A DNA stretch of 64,000 nt from Asterias rubens (lineage: Eukaryota > Echinodermata > Asteroidea > Forcipulatida > Asteriidae), in the NCBI RefSeq assembly GCF_902459465.1, contig NC_047063.1, positions 2,170,001 to 2,234,000 of the forward strand. Reading direction: 5' to 3'. The first letter of the stretch is position 1. Every line of letters starts with the position of its first letter. The notes below the pieces were generated by a model. That model was not told the DNA's origin. It saw only the letters and a program-made list of their open reading frames with translations, and did no database searches. A program made the position numbers and the translations under genes. Below, in pieces: positions 36,976-46,364 of the stretch.

Positions 36976-37289
36976 ATCTGATGGAAAACAACATTGATTG
37001 AGGTTCACATTCCAGAAGATAACACTTCATCTTGCTTAATTCAAGACAGCAACTTCCCATAATTCATTGAGTACAATCCAAATGGTTGTCCTGTGCAGCA
37101 TTCTTAACTTCAATATTGATGTCAAATTTCAAACCCAACTTTGCCCCGAATGTTGGTTGATGTAGTTTGACGGCAATAATCTCTCCCGATTTGAGAGTTT
37201 TGTGTAATGTGTAAAAAGACAGTCAAGATAAGTGGTTGACTTCTCAATGTGTTAAGTTTTTAGGCCTACTTTCCCTCTTGTGACCAACT
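36976..37289. other. NLR intron, unassigned
   Basis: Sequence between the LINE tail and the NACHT relic. Nothing is recognised. Confidence 0.35.
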
Positions 37290-37432
37290 TGGCGACTTAG
37301 TTTGTCTAATTCGAAAATCAAAATCTTAGACATTGCATTGTCTTTGATGTCTCTTCTTGTTTTTCTTTTGACTATGTATTTCAGTGCTTTATTATGCAGC
37401 AACAGCTTGGGATTCTTTGCCAAATCAGACAA
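37290..37432 (-). pseudogene. NACHT-region relic of an NLR
   Basis: The minus strand gives LSDLAKNPKLLLHNKALKY followed by VKRKTRRDIKDNAMSKILI. It parallels two segments of the nearby NLR (LSDLAKSPMLLL and YNKALKYIFKRKTRDIKD) but lacks about 18 residues between them. The frame then decays. It is a short dead duplicate within an intron of the live gene, same strand. Confidence 0.7.
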
Positions 37433-40400
37433 GTGTGACCGGCCATTTGCATACAGCCCCTTGCTTGCAAACAGAGCGCCCTCATTTGCCCATCAGTAAG
37501 ATAAACAAAGCCACTCTTGCAATCCACATTCCTTAAGACCCCACACTGGACCTCATTCACAACATAAAGATTGTACAGTTAACATCTCTGTGTCTATTGC
37601 AATTCTACTATTAAAGTTTCATCAAAGTCAGTTGAGTTTCATCCATAATAGTCATCTTACCTCCACTGGTTAGACAACCATCTAGGCTAGGGTGAGTGTT
37701 TACTTGTTTTGTATTCTTAAAGATTTCTATTAAGTGCTATTCATAAATTCATATTTGTTAATCAGTTATTTTACTTTCATTGATACTTTCATCAGAAGTT
37801 CAATGAAGTCCCTTTAATCACCCATAGCTCTTTACTTTATTATAGAATTGCTATATTCTTATAGTCAGTAGTTTTAATTGATAGTTTGCCGAGACAAAAG
37901 TGTATAATGTGTCTTTAGTTTTATTAAGTTTTCTTGAGTTTTGTATATTAACTTTGATTTAGTTTGGGAGTACACTTCAGTGCTTTGGCCAAACAGTTCT
38001 CACTATTGTTTCACACAGTGAGACTACTGTGGATTATACAACCACTGTGGAATGTTGATCACCTCTCTGGCCAGATTAGGAACTCCCTAAGGCTATGTGC
38101 TGAGTGTGATGCTAGTGGCTAGGAAGTTAATATATCGATGGTCCCTATGCTGCACAGCATTGTTTATCGATATGTGCCTTTGTTAACTGTGTTGTGTGAT
38201 GAGTTAAGTTGAGCAATCGATATGCGATCACTGCAACATTGCCATTCTTACTATAGCTGGGCCATTGTTTATAAACTGTTCTGATAAGAGGTTGTTCCCA
38301 GTAGGGTTTCCTTATGTCTTTCTTGAGAAAGCTAATTATGTATTCAACCTGTCCTACAGAACACCAGGCTGGCAAAGCTTTTGTTTTCTTTAGGCTAAGT
38401 ACTTGTAGTGGCAAGCTACAGTATTATAGACTGTTGGTGTTTTATTACTTTCTTTGGTTTATTGTAAGATTATTTCTTTGCACTTAAACTGAGTTTTGTT
38501 GAATGTTTAAAGAGTCTCAAGTCAAAGCAGTCATTTGCCTTGTACATCCTTTTGATTAACATTAACTAAACATATCGCTTATTCTTAGATATTGGCCTAT
38601 TAATATTCTGTTTAAAGTTCTTTATTAGCTGGTTGGTCATTAAGATAATTGGACTAGTTTGAGTCCATGGTTTACAAAGTCCATAGTGATAGAGGTCATT
38701 GCACTTTTAATTAGTTATTTGTTCTTCTACAAGTTAAAGCATATACATGCCTTGTATTTCCAAACAGGACCTTGACTTGACTTTAAAGTAAATTGTGTAG
38801 TTGAGCTTTTGTTTATGCTTTTATATTTTCTTTGTTTATGTTCTGACATTACTACATTTTCCTCTAATGAATTTCTTTGCTCAGTTGGTATTTTCCAAAG
38901 CTTAGTATTTATAAAAGACCACATCTGTTTGAACTCTTAACAGACGACCCATTTTGTTATTCAATGCACACGCCTGGAACTCAGAGTGCTTGAGTGGTAT
39001 ACATACGGTCACTGTGGTCTCTAGGTATTGTCGAAGCAGTACAAATGTTCTTGCCGCTTAACGAGTTGGCGAAGCACCTCTTTATCGGTGTATGCAGTTT
39101 AACAACGGCCCACGCCCAAGATTTATTATTAAATTCTGAAACAAAATTATATTTTCCAAGCGTTTTTTGTTGTGTATTCTTCAATAAATTGAAACTGTTT
39201 TCCATGCGTATGAGCGCAGCGCAGGAGCATGAATTAGTTTTAATGACGTCGGCCCAATGCATCTCACAGCCCTGCCATCCCGTAGTTATCCATCACCGAT
39301 CCCGAAGATGTGCTTATTGCTGTTACCGTTACTAGAATGAACTGCGTGTTACCTGAGATATCAACTGAGATACAAATTATGAATTAATTAAATCAGAACC
39401 GGTGGTTTAAAACACAAAAATGTTTTGATGGAATAATATAGATGCTAGTTCAGAGATTTTATTCGGCGGTTTGTATTAATTTTATTTACTCTTTACAGTC
39501 ATGTTTTGTTTGTTTAATTCGTTTTTTAACAGTCATGTTCTTGTCTGTTTTAAGTGCTCATATCCTTGCTGCGGTTAAACTGTTTTCCACGTTCGATTGA
39601 GAGCCATTGTATCCAATATACAACATGTTCTATATGGTCCAGCAGGGCTCTCGGCAGCAGTAACTTGGCACGTATCGGAACTCAGTACAGTGCTGTCTGA
39701 ACGCAAGGGGAAATTTGTTTACGATCAACCCCCGCTGCTCGAAAAAGTTAAACCTGTTAAACCGGTTCGCTGTCTGAACATACCCATTATGATTATGGTT
39801 GTTTATAGTGTTTGCTGAATAGACAAATTTTTACAAACTGTTGCTCTTCACAAAATTGCAACGTAACCAGGGTAAATAATCATCAGTGATTTGCTATGCC
39901 CCATTCACACAGCTCTACAACCTTATGAAGACCATGCTGATCATCGTGATCTTAAGCTTTACCCAGACGAGACGCAATCGCTGTCAAAATTAAGCAAACT
40001 TGCAAATTAAAGACTCCAAACAATTGTTCTGCCTCCAAGTCAAAAGGGTTGCTGACTCGCTGCCACTACCATTACTCCTAGACCAGCCAACCAAGCGGTT
40101 GTTTCTACTTCGAAATGGTTGCTGCGTTTTTTAATACGACCACAGAGATTTCACCACGATGCTACCATGCTGCTTGTTTGATAATGGCGTTCCGCTACGA
40201 CTTTGCCCCGATTATTGTTGGCTATGACCCGGCTACGTTTTCTATTTTGAACATGTTCAAAATAAGCCTGTGGAGAGAACACAGCTTCTCGACCTAGGAG
40301 ATCCCAGCCCGAACAAACTATGCCCATCGAGACCCTCCCACATTTGGCCCGCGATTTGCCACGCTCTCCTCGGCCATTTTTCCAGTGTAGCAGAAGCGGC

Positions 40401-40534
40401 GTCTATGTGTGAACAGGATTTCTGCATTAATTCAAACAGACTCATATGAAATAAGGGCCTGGTTTCTTTGATCATTTAGTCTAGAATTGTATAATGTAAT
40501 CTGTTATTATTAAACTTCGTCATATCTTAATTAC
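37433..40534. other. Long NLR intron segment
   Basis: AT-rich, with no coding exon or transposon I can name. Short open frames here have no recognisable motifs. Confidence 0.35.
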
Positions 40535-40603
40535 CTTCTGTTGGTTGTTGTATGGTGGTTGGCATCATCGGTTGACCCTCTTCCTGAGGTTGTGTTGATT
40601 CCT
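40535..40603 (-). CDS. NLR upstream exon, 69 nt
   Basis: Acceptor TTTTCAAAG, donor AG|GTAATT. In phase 1 it reads ESTQPQEEGQPMMPTTIQQP and joins the next exon as PTE-E-QDHR. Gln/Pro/Thr-rich linker. Support rests on splice motifs and phase agreement only. Confidence 0.45.
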
Positions 40604-40839
40604 CTTTGAAAATTAAAAGGAACAATATAAGGTTGTGTTACTTTGTTAACTACTTGATATGTTTAAACCCCTAGACTTGCATGGATGAAGACTCTAGTAT
40701 GTATGTCAATGGCTCGGGTTCTAACTTTGTCAAAATCAGACCATAGATGGAAGTTGTTTTAAAGAAAATAAAAAATGTAAGTTAAAAGGGGGATTTGTTT
40801 TCCTTTAATAATCGGTTCTATCAAAGAATACTTAACAGG

Positions 40840-41180
40840 ATGAACTTCAAAGGCTCGAGAGAGGGCGTGGTGTACTCTGGAATGGAGTTACCTCTACCTC
40901 TAGCCCTACCCCTCTTGGTCGCCGCCCAGCACTAGTTTTCTTGGACTTGCCGGGGCGCTTGACCTTAGATTGGGTGGACCCATGTACGGTGACCGAAGAG
41001 GGGGAAGGCTCCCTCCTTGGTCAGTTGGTCCCCCAGCCGACGCAGCCGACTGAGGCTGCGGAGGCCGGTTGAAGGGTGAGCCCGTGATGGAGTGTCACCG
41101 GCGCAGCCCTCCGAGGGCTCCGACTGTCCCAGGAAAATGGACGTACCCCCAGTTCCGACAGTCAGAGCCCTCCCAAACTA
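40840..41180. other. GC-rich island of unknown nature
   Basis: About 340 bp are far richer in GC than the surroundings. The minus strand is open in overlapping frames of Pro/Ser/Gly/Arg-rich composition (PPQPQSAASAGGPTDQGGS). No start, splice structure or known domain is seen. It could be a retroelement gag fragment or a CpG island. Confidence 0.3.
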
Positions 41181-41521
41181 CTCATTTAATCAACGATCCT
41201 TATCAAAAACACTGTAACTAAACAACAACTCTACTATCTTCAATCTCAGTCTTTATTTAATTTTTTAGCAATAAAGGCAAGTTGTTTTTAAAAACGGTAA
41301 ACCTTTGGACACAGAATTATTTTCTTCCTCACCCAACTGTGGCTAAGAGAAAAGAGGGCGACTTCGTGGCAAGCATGTCATGGGGCATTGTGGGTAGAAT
41401 GGTGGATGGCGCTATTGTGTGTAAAGTCTTAGTAATATGGCCTGGCGGCATAGGGAATATGCAAATTTATATTCGAGTCTACCGGTAAGCATTCCTTTAG
41501 TAGACCCCATCACACTTCTGT

Positions 41522-41543
41522 GGGGGGGGGGGGGGGGGGGGGG
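41522..41543 (+). repeat. Poly-G tract of about 22 bases
   Basis: Uninterrupted G run on the plus strand (poly-C in the NLR pre-mRNA), starting a few bases after the donor of the 41550-41585 exon. Confidence 0.9.
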
Positions 41544-41549
41544 TATTAC

Positions 41550-41585
41550 CTGTGTTTGATCTCCTCCTACAGCACAGGAAAGTCC
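41550..41585 (-). CDS. NLR upstream micro-exon (36 nt)
   Basis: Acceptor CTCTACAG, donor GTAATA, 36 nt, phase 1 at both ends. It starts GGACTTTCCTG and resembles the 36-nt exon at 42260-42295. Support is splice motifs, equal length, phase and mutual similarity. Confidence 0.4.
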
Positions 41586-42259
41586 CTGTAGAGAGTACAG
41601 ATAATAGTTAGTTCAATTTGTTGACAGAACACAGAACAGTAGTTTGAAGGACCAATATTTTTGTGTTTACATAAAACGGCAATATTGTATAATTTGATTT
41701 TTTAAAGCAATTTTGTGGAGTCACAATTTTGTTTTTCACAAAGTGGCAGGTGCTGTTAGTTCACAAAGTAAAATAAAAACCACACATTTTTAAGCATATT
41801 TTGTCACCGTTTTCACAAAAAGCCACATATGTTAAAATGACAACTAATTAATAACTACAGGAAGGGGCCGACAAGACTTAATTGAAGTCATGGTATTGCA
41901 GGACTCGAGAGGGCCATCCAGTAAGGAGACTTCTCCACAGTGGGAGTAACAATAGAAAATTTTTGTAAAGAACTAAAATCTTGTGCCTTTAAGAACAATC
42001 AGGGCATGTTTGCGCATGTTCAAAATTTATTCATACATCATTTATAAAATAGAGTCCGTTTTGGACTGAGTTATATATGAACTGGATTTTGTTGAGAGGT
42101 CTGTTCCACTTGTAGAGAATGTCTGCTATACATTTTAGCAAAATTTAATAATGTGTCTGCCTGACTTCTAAACTCGGATTAATAATACATCTTCTAGAAT
42201 GGAGCATCTCATAAGAACCTCCATCCACTGTTGTCAAACGACAGTACTTTAATAATTAC

Positions 42260-42295
42260 CTGTTCCTGGTTGCCTCTGACACCCCATGAAAGTCA
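42260..42295 (-). CDS. NLR upstream micro-exon (36 nt), duplicate
   Basis: Acceptor CTTACAG, donor GTAATT, 36 nt, phase 1 at both ends. Sequence TGACTTTCATGGGGTGTCAG aligns with the 41550-41585 exon, and the flanking intron bases are similar too (TCTGTGTTACTTACAG). It is probably a duplicated linker exon. Exons further 5' were not found. Confidence 0.4.
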
Positions 42296-42392
42296 CTGTA
42301 AGTAACACAGATAAGAGTTACAAATCGTTAATAACAAACCGCATTCCAGTTCAATTCAATATTTAAGATTGTTGACACACAAACACTGCAGG

Positions 42393-42917
42393 TCAATCAA
42401 TGCTCTGATTGGTTGTGTGGTTGGCGGGCTCAGGGCTATTGTTAGGGTTGGCCATTGTGTGAGAAACCCCTCGGGTGTAGTGAGGCGTGTCAGTAGGTTG
42501 GGGGTTGTTAGAGGAGGAGGGTGGTAGGATAGTATGCCAAATGCTGCTGATGAAATAACCGATATCTTGTGGCACAGTGTCGTGTCTGTATATTTCGATA
42601 GCTTCCCTTATACGCCTTGTATACCAATGTCTCTCAGGTGCTATGATTCGAGCCTGATCCCAATCTATGACATGGTCTAAATCGGTGGAGTGTTTGACAA
42701 TGGCAGATTTGTCATTTTCCCCTCTGCGGCCGTGTGCTTTATGTTCTTTTAGCCTGGTAGTTAGGTCTCTACTGGTCTCGCCAATGTACACTTTACCACA
42801 AGTACAAGGAATTCGATAGACCCCTGCCTGACTGCTAGAGTCATGCTTGTCTTTGTTTTTCACCGTTCCGAACTGCCTCATTATGCCTTTAAAAAAGGTA
42901 GATTTGAGCATGGTCAC
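42393..42917 (-). pseudogene. Penelope-like element GIY-YIG endonuclease fragment
   Basis: The minus strand encodes GVYRIPCTCGKVYIGETSRD with the GIY-YIG pair, then TTRLKEHK (catalytic Arg region) and the family tail ending NHTTNQSID. Penelope-like elements carry this endonuclease after a reverse transcriptase, which is missing here. The copy breaks off just past the stop codon, at CTGCAGTG, before the hammerhead-like region seen in its relative at 16105. A 5'- and 3'-truncated fragment. Confidence 0.8.
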
Positions 42918-43029
42918 GGTAACAAGAAAACGGATAATACAAGGTATTTTTTAATGCATTTATGGTTCTTTTGGGCACTGTATCAATTTTCACTGTGTGC
43001 ATAAACTTTGGCAGAAACCCAGCTAGCCA

Positions 43030-43990
43030 AATAGATCTGGGCCAGATCTGGCTTGTGTCTGGCATGAACTGCAACCAGATCTGGCGTGCCACATCCGGAC
43101 CAGGTCTGGCCTAAATCTGGCGTGCTCATTTTTCGCCAGATCTGGCTTGCTTATCTGGGCCAGATCTGGTGTGTTGCGTCTGGGCCAGACAAACATTCCA
43201 GATCTGGACCAGACAAACGTAACAGATCTGGACCAGACAACCATGCCAGATCTGGACAATACAAACAGGCCAGATCTGGACCAGACAAACATGCCAGATC
43301 TGGACCAGACAAACATGCCAGATCTGGACCAGACAAACATGCCAGATCTGGACCAGACAAACATGCCAGATCTGGACCAGACAAACATGCCAGATCTGGA
43401 CCAGACAACCATGCCAGATCTGGACAATACAAACAGGCCAGATCTGGACCAGACAAACAGGCCAGATCTGGACCAGACAAACATGCCAGATCTGGACCAG
43501 ACAAACATGCCAGATCTGGACCAGACAAACTTGCCAGATCTGGACTAGACAAATATTCCAGATCTGGCCCAGATAAACATGCCATGTCTGGGCCAGCTGC
43601 ACATACCAGATCTGGGCAGATAAATATACTATGTCTGGGCCAGATTAACATTCCAGATCTGGGCCAGTTGAACAGGCAACGTCTGGGCCAGATAAACATA
43701 CCAGATCTGGGTCAGTTAAACACGCTATGTCTGGGCCAGATGAACATAACAGATCTGGACCAGTTGAACATACCACGTCTGGGCCAGATTGTCTCGTCAG
43801 ATCTGGGCCAGACAAACATGCTAAGTCTATGCCAGATGACCATGCCACGTCTGGGCCAGATAAGCATGCCATGTCTCGGCAAGATGAGCATGCCAGATCT
43901 GAGCCAGATGAACATGCCAGATCAGGGCCAGATTGACATTTCAGATCTGGGCCAAATCAACATGTCATGTCTAGGCCAGAACATTCCAAT
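43030..43990. repeat. 24-bp satellite array
   Basis: About 40 units of 24 bp cover nearly 1 kb. The core is the perfect palindrome CCAGATCTGG plus ACCAGACAAACATG. The central units (43250-43540) are nearly identical, and the outer ones vary (CATGTCTGGGCCAGATAAA). Because 24 is a multiple of three, several frames stay open on both strands (up to 342 codons), but these are artefacts of the repeat. Confidence 0.9.
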
Positions 43991-44150
43991 TCAGGTAAAA
44001 AGAACCACACAAACACACCTTTTAGAATCAAGACATATTGCAGAAAGCAAAAAGTATTCTGTTACTCATTCTCTTTTTATTAACAAAAACATTGACATTT
44101 TAAGTTACGCTTAATCACAGAGCGGAAATTTCCCTATGTTCTTGTGCCCT

Positions 44151-46204
44151 TTTTTTTAGGTGTTCGGCTACCAGCCGAAAACCTATTGTTATTGTTCAGA
44201 TTTGTTTATACTTTTTCTTCTCCCTCTTCTTCTTCTTCTTCTTCCCGGGAACTTATATCCAAAGATAACTCAAGATTGAAATTGAACTGAACCTTCAAAC
44301 TTGGCACATACTTGAACCTCAACTTGAGGACGGCACTTGAACAATGACTTCATCATCAGGTGTCGAATTACATTAAATCAAAGTTTAATAATTAAAAAAA
44401 TCATAACTCCTAAAGTACACAATGGATTTTCACAAACTATACATCATCGGAAAGGTCTTATAGAGATGACCCCAATTTGATCTTGTCTTCCTGTTTATAC
44501 CGGAAGTTGAAGCCAAAAATGCTTAAAAACTCACAATTTAAGCTGTGGAGTCAATATGAAACAGAATTTGGACATGGTTTCATGTAGTCCATGACCTCTG
44601 AAAATATTATATTGATGACGTCATCAAATGTTATACTAATTGTTACGATGACAAGTTTGAAAATAAGAAATTTTTCTATTTCAAATTCCTTTTGAGCAAT
44701 CTTCATGTTGAATTTTTTGGTTAAAGATATTGACTAGAAAAGCCTAATTTTGAAATTTGAACAAAATCAGCCGTTGCATTACAAAGTTATATTAAGGTCG
44801 AAATTTTAGTGCGATCTGGTATAAAGTGTGCAATACACTCACCTCACGTGTGTTATGCACTGGAAGTTTTTACTGTATGTACATGTACATGTAATATATG
44901 TACATGTACACACATACATGCGTTGTTATGTGTACACCTACATGTGACAAGTCAGGTCTCGTCAACTTGTGTGTAATGGCGTCGCAAAGTAAACTGTCTT
45001 AAATCATGCAAAGTTCAGTGGGGAAAATGTTTCCCTTTATTTCATTCTGGTGACTTAATGTTGATAGTTGTAGAAAGAGGACACTTTACTGAGACGATCA
45101 CATGCTCGTGTGAGTTGTTTGTTGTATAATAGCGGAGAAAATGCAATCGACAAAATGATTGTCTTTCGTTCTAAATATACCATACCAATCACATACATGA
45201 CTATTCTGACAGGCGAAATATTTATTTGTACTTTTATGATCTTTATGCAAGAAGGTTTGTCATATGAACTTTCAACTTCCGGTTTAACAGGAACTAAAGG
45301 TCAAAGGGTCACACTTTGTGCATGATATTTAGAAATGCCAGAGAGCTTTAAATTGACGTCATGATTACTAATGTATCATATTTCATTAATAAGATACATG
45401 TTTTTGTTGTAGAAACTTATACTTCTGGTTTCGATCGGAAGCAGGGTCAAATGAGGCCACACATTTTGTTATCTAGGTTTGCCCGATAGCTTTAAATTGA
45501 TGTAAAAATTATCTATTTACCACGCTTCATTCATAACAAACTTTTTATATGTACAAACCTATACTTCTGGTTTCGACCGGAAGTGAAGTTCAAATTGGGT
45601 CACACATTATTCGAATTTGTTTAATTGTCCACCGGCCTTTATTAATATACACATTTACGTTCTTGAAATATGATTTTTTTTACAAAAAATTATGGAAGTA
45701 AAGGTCAAATTGGGTCACACCCTGTGTACGATTTGTTTAACACGCATGACCTTTCATATGTTTTTTTCATGTACACATTGTGGTCAAGGTTAATATAGTA
45801 AGTTTGAAGTCCATATTATGCATTGAAAGTTTTTTCATATTTCTATTCACTTAGGCTACAGCCCCAAATAACATGATTTGTTTCTTCAGTAAAGGTCAAA
45901 TGAGGTTTCATGTATTAAAAGAATCTTGAACGTAGCTCTTTTGGTTCTGAAGATATGATTTTTCAAATTATTTAAAGTGTATTTGACGTAATGACGTCAT
46001 CAATGACGTCATCAATCCCAAAAAGTTGCGGTGTTGTCTACTCACCAAGGTTGATGTTCATGAGAAGTTTTAAGTTCATACAAGTTTCAGTTTTCCTCAA
46101 ACTTTGCGGAGAAGGTTCAGGCATAAGAAAAAACGAGGAAAACAAAAAAACAACCCAGAACAACAACAATAGGTTTTCGGCTGGTAGCCGAATACCTAAA
46201 AAAA
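44151..46204. mobile_element. 2-kb DNA element with hairpin-bearing terminal inverted repeats
   Basis: The ends 44151-44197 and 46159-46204 are near-perfect inverted repeats of about 46 bp. Each contains a perfect stem-loop, TTCGGCTACCAGCCGAA on the left, followed by an A-rich AACCTATTGTTATTGTT arm. No transposase is encoded, so the copy is non-autonomous. Inside there are degenerate repeats of a GGAAGT...AGGTCAAA..GGGTCACAC block (near 45292, 45440, 45590, 45694) and four perfect TGACGTCA sites. Superfamily unknown. Confidence 0.75.
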
Positions 46205-46216
46205 CAAAACAAAATT

Positions 46217-46260
46217 AACAATAACAATAGTTGTTCGGCTGTTGGCCGAACACCTAAAAA
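46217..46260. repeat. Orphan terminus of the hairpin element
   Basis: A third copy of the right-hand terminus lies 13 bp beyond the complete element: AACAATAACAATAG followed by the hairpin TTCGGCTGTTGGCCGAA and CACCTAAAAA. It has the same orientation as the right end, suggesting a tandem or nested insertion. Confidence 0.7.
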
Positions 46261-46364
46261 GAAAGAAAAAACAACTTAACAATAACAATTAATAGGTATT
46301 AACACAAAAAATACAAAAATTAAGGGTCGCAGCCTAAAGGGGCTGACTAACGGGGCTGAACAAA

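Noticed and set aside
43030..43990. CRISPR-like regular array
   Set aside because: Repeats are contiguous with no unique spacers, and the genome is clearly eukaryotic.
43086..44114. 342-codon open frame with (SGPDKHAR)n-type repeats, and similar frames on both strands
   Set aside because: The 24-bp satellite period is a multiple of three and stop-poor, so long frames appear in several phases on both strands. No non-repetitive coding part, start context or splice site supports a gene.
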